In this document: piece after piece, positions 39,252-48,343 of the stretch | How the letters are laid out: the number at the start of each line of letters is the position of its first letter | Numbering within the stretch: position 1 is the stretch's first letter | From: Nocardia puris | Lineage (GTDB): Bacteria; Actinomycetota; Actinomycetes; Mycobacteriales; Mycobacteriaceae | NCBI RefSeq assembly: GCF_003315035.1 | Contig: NZ_QNRE01000002.1 | Coordinates: forward strand, 496,001-560,000 | Direction: 5' to 3' | Length of the DNA stretch: 64,000 nucleotides | The notes under the pieces: model-generated | Databases searched by the model: none | The model's input: the letters and a program-made list of their open reading frames with translations, nothing else | What the model was told of the DNA's origin: nothing | Translations under genes and position numbers: made by a program

Positions 39252-39292
39252 TCCGACGCCCGAGTGCACCACCGGGCAGAGAAAGGACACCG

Positions 39293-39817
39293 ATGACCTA
39301 CAACCCTTACGACGCGCTCCCGAAGGTTGCGGAATTCACCGTCACCTCCGCCGATGTGGCCGATGGCGCCACGTTCGGCAACGACCAGGTCAGCGGCGTG
39401 TTCGGCGCGGGCGGCAAGGATGTGTCGCCGCAGCTGTCGTGGTCCGGATTCCCGGAGGGCACCAAGAGTTTCGCCGTCACCGTCTACGACCCGGACGCGC
39501 CGACGGCCTCGGGCTTCTGGCACTGGGTGGTGGCCGACATCCCGGCGAGTGTCACCTCGCTCGACAGCGGCGCGGGCAGCGAGGGCGGTTCGCTGCCCGA
39601 GGGCGCGCTCGCCGTGCGCAACGACGCCGGTTTCGCGGGCTTCGTGGGCGCGGCCCCGCCGCCCGGGCACGGCCCGCACCGCTACTTCATCGTGGTGCAC
39701 GCGGTGGATGTGGAGTCGCTGGGCGTGGACGCCGACGCGTCGCCCGCGCTGGTGGGCTTCACCCTGTTCTCCCACACGCTCGGCCGGGCCACGCTGGTGG
39801 CGCAGTACGAGCGGTAA
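39293..39817 (+). CDS. YbhB/YbcL (PEBP) family protein, TB18.6-like
   Basis: 174 residues. PEBP signatures: [37 protein letters not shown] and [13 protein letters not shown]. Homologous to Rv2140c (TB18.6). Phosphatidylethanolamine-binding fold; the physiological ligand is uncertain. GAAAGGA lies before the ATG. It is the next gene after the M20 peptidase, 41 bp apart, as in mycobacteria. Confidence 0.93.
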   Translation: MTYNPYDALPKVAEFTVTSADVADGATFGNDQVSGVFGAGGKDVSPQLSWSGFPEGTKSFAVTVYDPDAPTASGFWHWVVADIPASVTSLDSGAGSEGGSLPEGALAVRNDAGFAGFVGAAPPPGHGPHRYFIVVHAVDVESLGVDADASPALVGFTLFSHTLGRATLVAQYER

Positions 39818-39915
39818 GGCGGCGGCCCCGGGCCGGTCGGCTCGGGGCCACGATTGTGCGTGCGGCTGCGATGTCCCTGTCGTGTGTCGCGAAGGCCGCT
39901 CGTCCCGACAGCGCT

Positions 39916-40881
39916 TCAGCCGGTGCGTATTTCGAGGATTTCCTCGACCGGCCGGCGCGGTGTTCGCGGTGGGGGCGGGGCGGTGAGCGGGGAGACCCCG
40001 ACGCGCAGGACGATCTGCGGGACGGTGGTGTGGGGGAGCAGTTCGGCGATGGTTCTGCGGCCGGTCGGGGGTTCGGTGATGTGGGTGAGCGGGCAGATGG
40101 CCAGGCCCTGAGCGGTGCATTCGAGCAGGACGGCCGAGAGGGCGTCCCCGGTGCGCAGCCAGGTTTCGGGGGCGTCGGCCGGGGAGCTGATCACCAGCAG
40201 GCTGGAGCGGTCGGCGAGGTCGGCGCGCCGGGTGGAGGACGCGCGGGACGGGAGCGCGCGGCCCACGCCGACCCTGGCGAATTCCTCGGCCGAGGCCAGG
40301 GACTGCGCGGGCACACCGCCCGCTTCGGCCGAATGCCCGGTCCACCAATGCAATTCGGATTGGTAGGCCATGTCGTAGCGGTGGGCGGCGGTGTCGTGCG
40401 CCGAGACCTCGGCGAGCCTGTCGCGCGCGTCCTCGCCGAGCAGGTGCAGTTCGAGGTCGTGCGGCTGCACCAGCAGCCGGGCCCGGTGCACGAGGTCGGC
40501 CTGCCGGGGTGGGGGCAGCAGGGGCAGGCGGTCGGTGCGCCTGCGGTCGATGGCGGTGGCGCGGTCCGCGATGCCGGGCGGCGGGTCGGGCCAGGGCCGG
40601 AAGGTGATGGCCGCCAAGTGATCCGGGCGGGCGGGGTCGGGCAGCCTGCTGGTGTCGGTGTGCCAGCCGGCGTCGGCGAAGGCCGTGCGGGCGTGGTGCA
40701 GGGCGGCGCCGCAGCTGATCACGAGCTGGCGCGCGTGCGGATCGGTGGCGGCGAGCCACCGGCTGTCGTCGCGGAACAGGTGCAGGCGCGTCCCGTCGAA
40801 CACCCACCGCCACGGTTGCGTGTTGTGCACCGACGGCGCGCGTCCGGCCGCCCGCACCCCGGCCCGGACGGTGCGCGGCAC
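39916..40881 (-). CDS. Acg-family FMN-binding oxidoreductase-like protein
   Basis: 321 residues. N-terminal GRAPSVHNTQPWRWVFDG and DPHARQLVISCGAALHHAR are the Acg (Rv2032) nitroreductase-family signatures; RRTDRLP and the C-terminal GLAICPLTHITEPP follow. Acg homologues are DosR-regulated in mycobacteria and are thought to sequester flavin. GTG start at 40881; no obvious DosR box was seen upstream. Confidence 0.88.
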   Translation of the reverse strand: MPRTVRAGVRAAGRAPSVHNTQPWRWVFDGTRLHLFRDDSRWLAATDPHARQLVISCGAALHHARTAFADAGWHTDTSRLPDPARPDHLAAITFRPWPDPPPGIADRATAIDRRRTDRLPLLPPPRQADLVHRARLLVQPHDLELHLLGEDARDRLAEVSAHDTAAHRYDMAYQSELHWWTGHSAEAGGVPAQSLASAEEFARVGVGRALPSRASSTRRADLADRSSLLVISSPADAPETWLRTGDALSAVLLECTAQGLAICPLTHITEPPTGRRTIAELLPHTTVPQIVLRVGVSPLTAPPPPRTPRRPVEEILEIRTG

Positions 40882-41045
40882 ACCTCGCGATCCGCGCGGT
40901 CTGGCGGCTGTCGGCGGCGTTGCCGGTTGGGATCAGGAGCAGACCGCGTCCCGCAGGGAATTGGTCAGCGATCGATGTCGATGTAACGGTTGCCGGGACT
41001 GCTGACACTGAGCCTTCTGAAGCTATCCGCTTGGAAGGAGTCTCA

Positions 41046-41573
41046 ATGTACGGCACCCCGTTGCCCCCGTCCGCAGAAGCAGCCACCGCGGCGGCGGGCT
41101 CCGGCCCACACGGCGGCGGCAAAGCCGACCAGCCCTGGGCGCTTCGCATGCTGGAAAGCCGGGTGTCCGGACGCTGGGCGGTCACCGTCGCGATCGTGCG
41201 AATCGTGGTCGGCGCGTTCTTCATCCTCGCCTCAACCTCGAAGTTTCCGTTCTCGAGTTACTACCAGGCAGAACTGGCCGCGTTCGTGAGGTGGGGCTTT
41301 CCGGATTCGGCCTTGATCGTCATTCTGGTCGGCCTGCTCGAGTTGGGCTGCGGGGCGCTGCTACTCCTCGGCCTCGGTACGCGACTGGCCACTGCCGGGC
41401 TCGCAGTCACCATGGTGGGTGCGATCTGCACCGCCGGGATACACGAGGGCGGCTACTTTCACCTCGGCCTCGCACCGACAATGCTGCTCGTCGCGCTTGC
41501 TCTGACCTGGACCGGAGCAGGCGCGGTGTCGTTGGACTCCCGGGTGGCCGCGAAGGTGGAGGGCAAGCGATGA
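41046..41573 (+). CDS. DoxX-family membrane protein
   Basis: 175 residues. After a 45-residue cytoplasmic stretch there are four hydrophobic segments (VAIVRIVVGAFFILASTSK, LIVILVGLLELGCGALLLLG, ATAGLAVTMVGAICTAGI, MLLVALALTWTGAGAV), the DoxX layout. Strong GGAAGGAG ribosome site. First gene of an operon that continues with an acetyltransferase, an ECF sigma factor and its anti-sigma factor; its stop overlaps the next start (ATGA). Confidence 0.9.
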   Translation: MYGTPLPPSAEAATAAAGSGPHGGGKADQPWALRMLESRVSGRWAVTVAIVRIVVGAFFILASTSKFPFSSYYQAELAAFVRWGFPDSALIVILVGLLELGCGALLLLGLGTRLATAGLAVTMVGAICTAGIHEGGYFHLGLAPTMLLVALALTWTGAGAVSLDSRVAAKVEGKR

Positions 41574-42067
41574 ACTATTCCCGTGTAGCCGACCCGGGCA
41601 ACACGTCGGTGCGCGTGGTACCCGCCGAGGCGAGGGACCTGGCTGCTGCTGCCCAACTGCTGGTGGATTTCAACCGGGAATACAACGATCCCGCCCCTGA
41701 TCCGGCGTGGCTGGCTGATCATCTGTCGACGTTGATCGCGGGCGGAGACACCAGTGTCCTGCTCCTCGGTGATCCGGCGGTCGCAGTGGCTGTACTTCGG
41801 TTCCGGACCAGTACGTGGTCGGCGAGTTCCGAAGCCTATCTCGCCGAGTTCTACGTGATTCCGCCGCTGCGTGGACGTGGCATAGGCTCACAGTTCCTGG
41901 CGGCGATTCTCGATCACGCCCGTGAACGCGGGGCGACATACATGGATCTGACCACCACCGAGGAAGACCGCGCCGCACGCCGCGTCTATGAGAAACACGG
42001 TTTCGATTGCCACGAAGGCAAAGGCCAAGGGCCTGTCTCGTTGTACTACGAACTCGACTTAGAATGA
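41570..42067 (+). CDS. GNAT-family N-acetyltransferase
   Basis: 165 residues. Acetyl-CoA loop VIPPLRGRGIGSQFLAAIL and C-terminal DRAARRVYEKHGF are clear GNAT features. The acceptor is unknown. Overlaps the DoxX gene by ATGA; the sigma-factor gene follows after 104 bp, so transcription may be shared. Confidence 0.92.
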   Translation: MNYSRVADPGNTSVRVVPAEARDLAAAAQLLVDFNREYNDPAPDPAWLADHLSTLIAGGDTSVLLLGDPAVAVAVLRFRTSTWSASSEAYLAEFYVIPPLRGRGIGSQFLAAILDHARERGATYMDLTTTEEDRAARRVYEKHGFDCHEGKGQGPVSLYYELDLE

Positions 42068-42171
42068 AACGAACGGGGATCCGTTCTCACAACCGGATTG
42101 CTGGCTTCGAGTTGAGGCCGCACCGAGTTGAGCCCGGCGGCCCTATCGTCCCCGCACGCCTGGAGACACGG

Positions 42172-42831
42172 ATGTCGGAACGGAACGACACAGAGGAATA
42201 CGTCCTGCTCGCTGGCTTGCAGAATGGTGATGCGGCCACGTTCGAGTTCATTTTGGACAATTGGTCGGGTGGGATGATCCAGGTAGCGAGAAGTTACGTC
42301 TCGACCCACGAGTCGGCCTGCGAAGTGGTGCAGGAAACCTGGATCGCCGTCATCCGCGGCATCGACAGATTCGAAGGTCGCTCCACATTGAAAACTTGGG
42401 TGTACCGCGTCTTGGTCAACACGGCCAAACGCCGTGGTCTCCAGGAGGCGCGTAGTGTTCCGATGAGCTCGTTGGACACCGGACCTACGGTCGACTCCGC
42501 GCTATTTCGACCCGAGGGAGAGCCGTATGCGGGTCACTGGTGGTCGCCGCCGGTGCCGTGGCCCTCACCGGAGCAGGCTTTGCTCGACGACGAGGTGCGC
42601 ACGGTGATAGTCGCGGCGCTCGAACAACTGCCCGCTCGGCAACGCATGGTGATCAACCTGCGCGATGTGCTCGGCTACGGGGCGCACGAGGTCCGCGAGA
42701 TACTCGAGATCTCCGCGGCCAACCAGCGAGTACTACTGCATCGGGCGCGGGCTTTCGTCCGAGGAAGACTGGAGGAGTACTTCGCCGCAGCCGAGAACAC
42801 CCACCGGCGAACGGACAGGAAGGTACCTTGA
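42172..42831 (+). CDS. ECF RNA polymerase sigma factor
   Basis: 219 residues. Region 2: ATFEFILDNWSGGMIQVAR...VQETWIAVIRGIDRFEG and TLKTWVYRVLVNTAKRRG; a long 60-residue linker rich in Pro/Ser; region 4: ALEQLPARQRMVINLRDVLG then VREILEISAANQRVLLHRAR. ATG at 42172 was chosen because TGGAGAC lies just before and the upstream extension is unlike sigma factors. Overlaps the anti-sigma gene by one base. Confidence 0.93.
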   Translation: MSERNDTEEYVLLAGLQNGDAATFEFILDNWSGGMIQVARSYVSTHESACEVVQETWIAVIRGIDRFEGRSTLKTWVYRVLVNTAKRRGLQEARSVPMSSLDTGPTVDSALFRPEGEPYAGHWWSPPVPWPSPEQALLDDEVRTVIVAALEQLPARQRMVINLRDVLGYGAHEVREILEISAANQRVLLHRARAFVRGRLEEYFAAAENTHRRTDRKVP

Positions 42832-43067
42832 TGGAGGAAATTCATTGCATCGACCTTGTCGAACGGGTCACCGACTTTCTCGAAGGCGCCCTGAGCGCGG
42901 ACGAAGAGCGGCTGTTCCTCGCCCATCTGCGGTACTGCGACGGGTGCGACCGCTATCTCGACCAGCTGCGCCACACCATCAACGCCCTCAACCACCAACC
43001 TTCGCCCGGCCTGTCCAACGATATGAGACAAGCGCTGCTGGCCGAGTTCCGTTCCCAGTCCTACTGA
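42831..43067 (+). CDS. ZAS-type zinc-finger anti-sigma factor
   Basis: 78 residues, no membrane helix. The ZAS motif HLRYCDGC (His-x3-Cys-x2-Cys) is preceded by FLEGALSADEERLFL. It should bind and hold the partner sigma factor; release of zinc on thiol oxidation is known for several ZAS proteins such as RsrA. Start overlaps the sigma stop (TGATG). Confidence 0.92.
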   Translation: MEEIHCIDLVERVTDFLEGALSADEERLFLAHLRYCDGCDRYLDQLRHTINALNHQPSPGLSNDMRQALLAEFRSQSY

Positions 43068-43192
43068 GCTGAGCTGAGCCGACAGGGGCGCTCCTCGAAT
43101 ACGCGCGAATTCCGACCTCAGCAATCAGAATTCTCCCAGTTCAGAGCACCCTTTCTCGTTCGGACACGCGATCCTCAGTCACCTCCGATGAA

Positions 43193-43226
43193 GCCCGGGG
43201 CTAGAACCCAGATTCTCGCCCCGGGC
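43193..43226 (-). terminator. Hairpin between convergent operons
   Basis: GCCCGGGGC with its complement GCCCCGGGC and a 16-base loop, 17 bases after the fadD stop; it can also serve the sigma/anti-sigma operon from the other side. No T-run. Confidence 0.55.
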
Positions 43227-43242
43227 CACGTGAGTCGGGTAC

Positions 43243-45075
43243 CTACTTCACGTTGATGACGGTGTCCGGGATCGGGTCGGTGTAGAGGGACGCGATCTCG
43301 GCGGCGTACTTGGCGTCGATCGGCTTGCGCTTGAGCGACATCTTCGGGGTGAGTTCGTCGCCACCCGGCTCCCAGAGGGTGCCGAGCACGGTGAAGCGCT
43401 TGATCTGCTCGACGCGCGAGAGTTTCCGGTTGCCCGCCTGGACGGCGGCGGTGACCTCGTCGAGGATCTCCTTGCGGGTGGACAGGGCCGCGAGATCGTC
43501 GGCGGGAGCGTCGATCTCCTTGGCGCGGACCGCCGCGATATCGGGGTCGAGGACGATGAGCGCCGCGATGTAGGGCTTGGCGTCACCGATCGCGACGACC
43601 TGACCGACGAGCGAGGACGCCGCCTTGACCGCGTTCTCGATATTGCTGGGCGAGATGTTCTTGCCCGACTCGTTGATGATCAGTTCCTTCTTGCGGTCCA
43701 CGATCCGGACGTAACCGTCGGGGTCGATGGTGGCGACGTCGCCGGTGTGCAGCCAGCCGTCGTCGTCGATCGCCTCCTTGGTCTTGTCGGGCTGGGACCG
43801 GTAGCCGGGGGTGACGATCGCGCCGCGGATCAGCAGTTCGCCGTCCTCGGCGAGGCGGATCTCCGCGCCGTCGACGACGCGGCCGACCGAGCCGGGGCGC
43901 GGCTTGTCGAGTTCGGTGTAGGTGCCGACGCCGGTGGTCTCGGACATGCCCCACACCTCGGTGATGGTGAAGCCGAGGCCGAGGAAGTACTCCAGGGTCT
44001 CCGGCGGGATGGCGGCCGCGCCCGACGCGGCGACCTTCAGCTCGTCGAGGCCGAGCGCGTGGCGCAGCTTGGACAGCACGAGGGTGTCGGCGAGCTTGTA
44101 CTGCACGCCGAGCACCGCGCCGCGTCCCTTGCCCGCCAGATCGGCGCGCGCGGCGGCGACGCCGGTGCCGATCGCCCACTGGGCCAGCGACTTCTTGACC
44201 GGGCTCGGCTCGGTGGCGAGCTTGGCGTCGATACCGGCCTTGATCTTCTGCCACACGCGCGGCACGCCGAAGAACGTGGTGGGCCGGGCGTCGGGCAGTG
44301 CGGCGGCGACCTCGCGGGGATCGGTGACGGTGGTGATCTGGATGCCGGTGAGCAGGCTCATGGCGTGCGCGGAGATGCGGTCGGCGACGTGCGCGGCGGG
44401 CAGGTAGGACACCGCGCGATCGTCGAATCCGACCCGCAGCGGGCCGTTGACCAGCGCGATGATCTGCGCCAGCACGTTGCGGTGGGTGATCTCGACGCCC
44501 TTGGACGGGCCGGTGGTGCCCGAGGTGTAGATCAGGGTGGCCAGATCGCCGGATTCGACGGCCCGCCAGGCGGCGGTGAAGTCGAAATCGGCGGCCGGGT
44601 TGGCCTCCACCTCGGCGAGGGTGAGGGCGCCGGTGGCCGGGCCGTCGACCACGATCACGTGCTCGAGCTCGACGCCCGCGCCGGTGATGATGGGCAGGAA
44701 CAGGCTCTCGGTGACGACGACCTTGTTCTCGGCGTTGGTGAACAGGTGCCGGATCTGTTCGGGGGAGCTGGTGTTGTAGACGGAGAACGGCGTGGCGCCC
44801 AGGTGCAGCGCGGCGGTGTCGACCAGATTGAACTCGGGCCGGTTGGTGAGCATAATGCCCACGGTGTCACCGCGTTTCAGGCCCAGGGCCGCGAGTCCGG
44901 CGGCGATGACTTCGACCCGCTGACCGTATTCGCGCCAGGTGATCTCCGTGGTGCCGCCCACGGTGCGCAGCGCGACCTGGTCGGGCCGCAAGGTGATGGT
45001 CTCCTGGAACGCCTCGGGAACGGTGTAGACCGTTTTGCCTGATTCGTGCGCGAAACCGATATCTGTTGTGCTCAT
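43243..45075 (-). CDS. Long-chain acyl-CoA synthetase, FadD15-like
   Basis: 610 residues. AMP-binding motif YTSGTTGPSKG (about residue 190), the linker WGMSETTG, and GDVATIDPDGYVRIVDRKKELI followed by SGKNISPSNIENAV are characteristic of FadD15-type long-chain ligases. It activates fatty acids to acyl-CoA through acyl-AMP. Start ATG at 45075 precedes STTDIGFAHESGK; a longer start at 45132 lacks support. Confidence 0.93.
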   Translation of the reverse strand: MSTTDIGFAHESGKTVYTVPEAFQETITLRPDQVALRTVGGTTEITWREYGQRVEVIAAGLAALGLKRGDTVGIMLTNRPEFNLVDTAALHLGATPFSVYNTSSPEQIRHLFTNAENKVVVTESLFLPIITGAGVELEHVIVVDGPATGALTLAEVEANPAADFDFTAAWRAVESGDLATLIYTSGTTGPSKGVEITHRNVLAQIIALVNGPLRVGFDDRAVSYLPAAHVADRISAHAMSLLTGIQITTVTDPREVAAALPDARPTTFFGVPRVWQKIKAGIDAKLATEPSPVKKSLAQWAIGTGVAAARADLAGKGRGAVLGVQYKLADTLVLSKLRHALGLDELKVAASGAAAIPPETLEYFLGLGFTITEVWGMSETTGVGTYTELDKPRPGSVGRVVDGAEIRLAEDGELLIRGAIVTPGYRSQPDKTKEAIDDDGWLHTGDVATIDPDGYVRIVDRKKELIINESGKNISPSNIENAVKAASSLVGQVVAIGDAKPYIAALIVLDPDIAAVRAKEIDAPADDLAALSTRKEILDEVTAAVQAGNRKLSRVEQIKRFTVLGTLWEPGGDELTPKMSLKRKPIDAKYAAEIASLYTDPIPDTVINVK

Positions 45076-45238
45076 AATCCCTGTTCCCGGTGCTTCTGTC
45101 GTGAACCGACCCCGTGCGCTCGGCCCCTGCAATGCCGACGCGATGCGAGAGATGCTATGTCATTCTCTCGCCACGCGGCGCGTCTTCGAGTGGCGCGGCT
45201 CACTTATCGTAGCGATTCGGGCGCGGATGTGGCGGCGG

Positions 45239-45973
45239 TTACCGGAGGCGCCGGCGTTTGCGTGGTTCCTCGGCCGGTTCCGACCAGCCCGAGTCGTCGG
45301 GCAGGACGGGCATCACCAGGGTGCTCTCGGGGGAGGCGAGCGTGGGGGCCCACGGCCCGGCGTCGGCGGCGAACCAGTGCTTGCGGTGCTGGCGTTTGGC
45401 GTCGAGATAGCTTCGGGCCCTGGCACTCCGGGCCCGCGTGGCCAACGGCAGGACGACCACGTGGATGCCCGCGGCGCGCACGGCCTCGGCCTTCTCGGGG
45501 TTGTTGGTGAGCAGGCGGATCCGTGTCAGCCCCAACTGCACCAGCTGCGTGACGCCGGGCCCGTAGTCGCGGGAGTCCGCGGGCAGGCCGAGCTGGGCGT
45601 AGCTGGTGAACGTGTCGTCGCCGGTGAGTTCGGAGGCGCGCAGGCCGCGCGCCTTCGCGGTGAGACCCGCTCCGCGCCCCTCTTGTTCGAGATAGAGCAG
45701 CACGCCGGCGCCCTCGTTCTGGATCTGGTCCATGGCCAGGTCCAGCTCCGGACCGCAGTCGCAGTCGTCGGAGGCCAGCGCATCGCCGTAGAGACAGCGG
45801 GAGTGGATCCGCACCAGGCAACCGTCCGCGATCTCACCGAACACCAACAGGGTGCCGCTGTCGCGTCCGGCGTGGAATTCGTGCACCCGCACGGTCATCT
45901 CCCGGCCTTTGCGCGTCAGCTGGTGCTCGGTCTCGTCGAGACCGCGCGCGGAGAGGGTCACATGTGCCTCCAT
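45239..45973 (-). CDS. Stand-alone GTP cyclohydrolase II-like protein
   Basis: 244 residues. Zinc ligands in SRCLYGDALASDDCDCG (C-x10-C-x-C), then LEQEGRGAGLTAKARGL and the catalytic Tyr/Arg region in DSRDYGPG and QLGLTRIRLLTNNPEK. It lacks the DHBP synthase half found in most actinobacterial RibBA proteins. It should open GTP to a pyrimidine for flavins or a specialised product. The PfkB-like gene stops 33 bases upstream on the same strand, so they form a pair. Confidence 0.9.
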   Translation of the reverse strand: MEAHVTLSARGLDETEHQLTRKGREMTVRVHEFHAGRDSGTLLVFGEIADGCLVRIHSRCLYGDALASDDCDCGPELDLAMDQIQNEGAGVLLYLEQEGRGAGLTAKARGLRASELTGDDTFTSYAQLGLPADSRDYGPGVTQLVQLGLTRIRLLTNNPEKAEAVRAAGIHVVVLPLATRARSARARSYLDAKRQHRKHWFAADAGPWAPTLASPESTLVMPVLPDDSGWSEPAEEPRKRRRLR

Positions 45974-46005
45974 GCAGTGGGTTTCGGGTGGGGGTGCGGC
46001 GGTGC

Positions 46006-47517
46006 TCAGGAGTTCTGCGGGCCCGTCGCGGTATATCGTGCGATGCGGTCGATTTCGGCCGCGGTCGGCATGGTGTCGGCGACTTCGCCGAAGGACTGGG
46101 TGGCGGCCATGGCCGCGGTCGCCCATTCGAAGTCGGCGCGGTCGGCGGCGCGTCCGTTGACGACGAGGCGGTAGGCCAGGGCCGCCATGAACGCCGCGTG
46201 CGCGCCGGGGGAGCTGTCCAGCTGCGCCGCGATGGAGCGCGGCAGATGCAGGGTGGAGTCGTCCTCGGCGACGACGTGACACTCGAATCCGTCGACGACG
46301 CAGACGTTGTCGACGCCCATGGCCCGCAGCCGGCGGGTGATCTCGCCGACCGACGGCACCTCCACCGTGCCCGGTTCGGCGAACAACCCGGCCAGCTGCG
46401 CGCGCGAACCGATCATGTAGTCCACCAACGGAAAGTACTTGTAGAGGTACTGCGGATGGGCCATCGGCGGGGTGGGGTGCACCAGCAACCACGGCGGGTC
46501 CGTGGCGCCTTGGATCATGCGCAGCATGTGCTCGAGGACGCCGACGGGCGGCTCGAAAGTCACGAGCAGAGCGTCGGATTCGGTGATCGCCTCCCGGGCT
46601 CCCGGCTTGTTCAGGTCCTCCCGGGTGAGCCGCACGGTGTCGTTGGCGCTGCCGATGGTCAGGCTGTTGCCGCTGTCGTCGACGATCACGCAGGCCACGG
46701 GCGTCGACTCGGCGGGCACGATCTTCACCAGTTCGATGTCGACGTGCTCGCGGGTGAGGTAGCGGCCGATGCTCTTGCCCGGCAGGTCGTCGCCGACGGC
46801 GGCGAGCAGGCGCACGTCGAGTCCGAGACGGGCGGCGGCGACGGCGCGGTTGAGTCCCTTGCCACCGATGTGGTCGCCGAACAGGCCCCTGCTGGGCGAG
46901 GACTTCCCCGGCAGCCGGTCCACCCGGTAGAAGTGGTCGATCACGGCGTCGCCGAGCACGGTGGCCGCGCCGATGTCGCCGCGCGGCCGGGCCGAAGCGT
47001 CTGTCGGCGAGACGGTGTCGTGCGCGCCCGGTGCGAAGGCGGATTCGCTGGCGAGCAGGGTGGCCAGGGCGCCGAGCGCGCGCCGTTCCAGGGTGCTGCG
47101 CAGCGACCGCACCGTCGGTGAGGGCGGAATCCTGGTGGCGCCCGCGCCGCGGTGCAAGGCCTCCCACTGTTCGGACAGGTAGGTCCGCCGCTGTCCGAGG
47201 TCGGCGGCATAGAGGCGGTCCGGATCGATGCCGGGGGGCGGTGCGCCGCGCAGCAGTCCGAGGGACAGCGCCGCGTCGGCGATGAGCCGGTCGCTGAGGT
47301 CGAGTTGGGCGGCGAGGTCGGAGACGACGGCGAGCACCGCCTCCTCGGCCGTGACGCCGTCGCGGTAAGCGCGGCGATGGACGACGGGCAGCCCGACCAG
47401 CGGCCCCACGTCGATCTCGGTGGAGCGCAACCGTTCCGCACCGCCCGCGAGTCCGGAGTGCTTGCCGAGCCGCGCGAGGATGCCGCGCAGGGCAGGGGCG
47501 GAGTCCTGCGACACCAT
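46006..47517 (-). CDS. PfkB-family sugar-kinase-like protein with altered active site
   Basis: 503 residues. The first 185 residues are an N-terminal extension of unknown fold; the PfkB domain begins near TVLGDAVIDHFYRVDRLPGK. The first signature (GGKGLNRAVAAARLG) is intact. The second signature, normally DTTGAGDAF with the catalytic Asp, reads DSSPGAHAAF, so that Asp appears to be Ala. The protein may bind nucleoside or sugar without phosphorylating it. Upstream partner of the GTP cyclohydrolase II gene. Confidence 0.85.
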   Translation of the reverse strand: MVSQDSAPALRGILARLGKHSGLAGGAERLRSTEIDVGPLVGLPVVHRRAYRDGVTAEEAVLAVVSDLAAQLDLSDRLIADAALSLGLLRGAPPPGIDPDRLYAADLGQRRTYLSEQWEALHRGAGATRIPPSPTVRSLRSTLERRALGALATLLASESAFAPGAHDTVSPTDASARPRGDIGAATVLGDAVIDHFYRVDRLPGKSSPSRGLFGDHIGGKGLNRAVAAARLGLDVRLLAAVGDDLPGKSIGRYLTREHVDIELVKIVPAESTPVACVIVDDSGNSLTIGSANDTVRLTREDLNKPGAREAITESDALLVTFEPPVGVLEHMLRMIQGATDPPWLLVHPTPPMAHPQYLYKYFPLVDYMIGSRAQLAGLFAEPGTVEVPSVGEITRRLRAMGVDNVCVVDGFECHVVAEDDSTLHLPRSIAAQLDSSPGAHAAFMAALAYRLVVNGRAADRADFEWATAAMAATQSFGEVADTMPTAAEIDRIARYTATGPQNS

Positions 47518-47707
47518 AGGCGCGATCCACTCCTCGGCGGCTGAGGGGGACGGTCCCGAGGAGGGGTCGATCCCCGATCGTGGGCAACGGCATCTGTGCT
47601 TGTGACGGCGCGATCCGCCGGACGACGCTCACAATAGGCCGCCCGAGCGGGTTTAGCCACGCGAATCGCGGTGAATTCCGTAGTTGTGACGGCAATTGAC
47701 GTTGCAA

Positions 47708-47723
47708 TTCGGCAACTGCCGAA
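47708..47723. promoter_or_regulatory. Inverted repeat in the pfkB-like upstream region
   Basis: TTCGGC-AACT-GCCGAA, in an AT-richer patch that also contains two GCAATT units (about 47691 and 47704). It lies about 190 bp upstream of the pfkB-like gene and before the small plus-strand genes. The rest of 47518-48060 holds only one doubtful small gene. Confidence 0.3.
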
Positions 47724-47809
47724 ATTCTGGTAGCGATCGGGCCGTCACAGCGGTGACACTGAAATCGGGCGACCCGATCGCCCGCACCAGGAACTCGGAG
47801 GGACTGGTG

Positions 47810-47914
47810 ATGAGAGTGGTTCTCGTCCGGCGACGCATCCGCCGGCACCGACGGCAGCGCCCCGAGACCGAGCGCGAGCCGAATGCCGGGCGTGCGGGGC
47901 GGCCGATCCGCTGA
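47810..47914 (+). CDS. Possible 34-residue arginine-rich peptide
   Basis: ATG 47810 has a good GGAGGG seven bases upstream and gives MRVVLVRRRIRRHRRQRPET followed by a short tail. The high Arg content could simply reflect base composition. Confidence 0.25.
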   Translation: MRVVLVRRRIRRHRRQRPETEREPNAGRAGRPIR

Positions 47915-48060
47915 TCGGCGCACCCGGCGCTCGCCGACGGACCGGATGACCGGTACCGGCACCCGATACGGCCGAATCCCCTGGCGGAACGGCCCCTTCC
48001 GGAACCACCCGGACGGCGGCACTGCCGTCGTCGCAGCGGATGTCCGAACAGGAGGCATTC

Positions 48061-48327
48061 GTGACCATGTTCGTCACCGACTGGACCATCACCAGCGACC
48101 TCACCGATCACACGGCGCATCGCGTCGCGGAGAAGTGGCCGAATTCGTGGCGGCTGAGCTGGCTGCCCGACCGTCTGCTCACCCGTGAGCAGGCCCTGGC
48201 GGGGATGGATCTCGCCGAGATCATCAGCACCCGCACCCACCGGCTGGATCAGACGGCGCAGTTGCGCGCGGTCCACCTGGCCGGACAACTCGGTATCCCC
48301 TTCGAGCAGATCATGCTCGGGCTGTAA
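48061..48327 (+). CDS. Small protein, paralogue 1 of a tandem pair
   Basis: 88 residues from GTG 48061, which has AGGAGG five bases upstream. Contains TDWTITSDLTDHTAHR, then SWRLSWLPDRLLTREQALAGM and AGQLGIPFEQIMLGL. It is soluble, has no known domain, and is clearly related to the next gene (shared WRLSWLPxRLLTxExALAGMxL). Function unknown. Confidence 0.75.
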   Translation: MTMFVTDWTITSDLTDHTAHRVAEKWPNSWRLSWLPDRLLTREQALAGMDLAEIISTRTHRLDQTAQLRAVHLAGQLGIPFEQIMLGL

Positions 48328-48343
48328 GCACCCGGAGGCAGCC

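Noticed and set aside
40882..41045. DosR box in front of the Acg-like gene
   Set aside because: No match to the DosR consensus could be found by eye.
46006..48058. 939-residue frame joining the GTP cyclohydrolase II gene to 2 kb upstream
   Set aside because: The upstream part is a shifted frame of the pfkB-like gene; the real start is at 45973.
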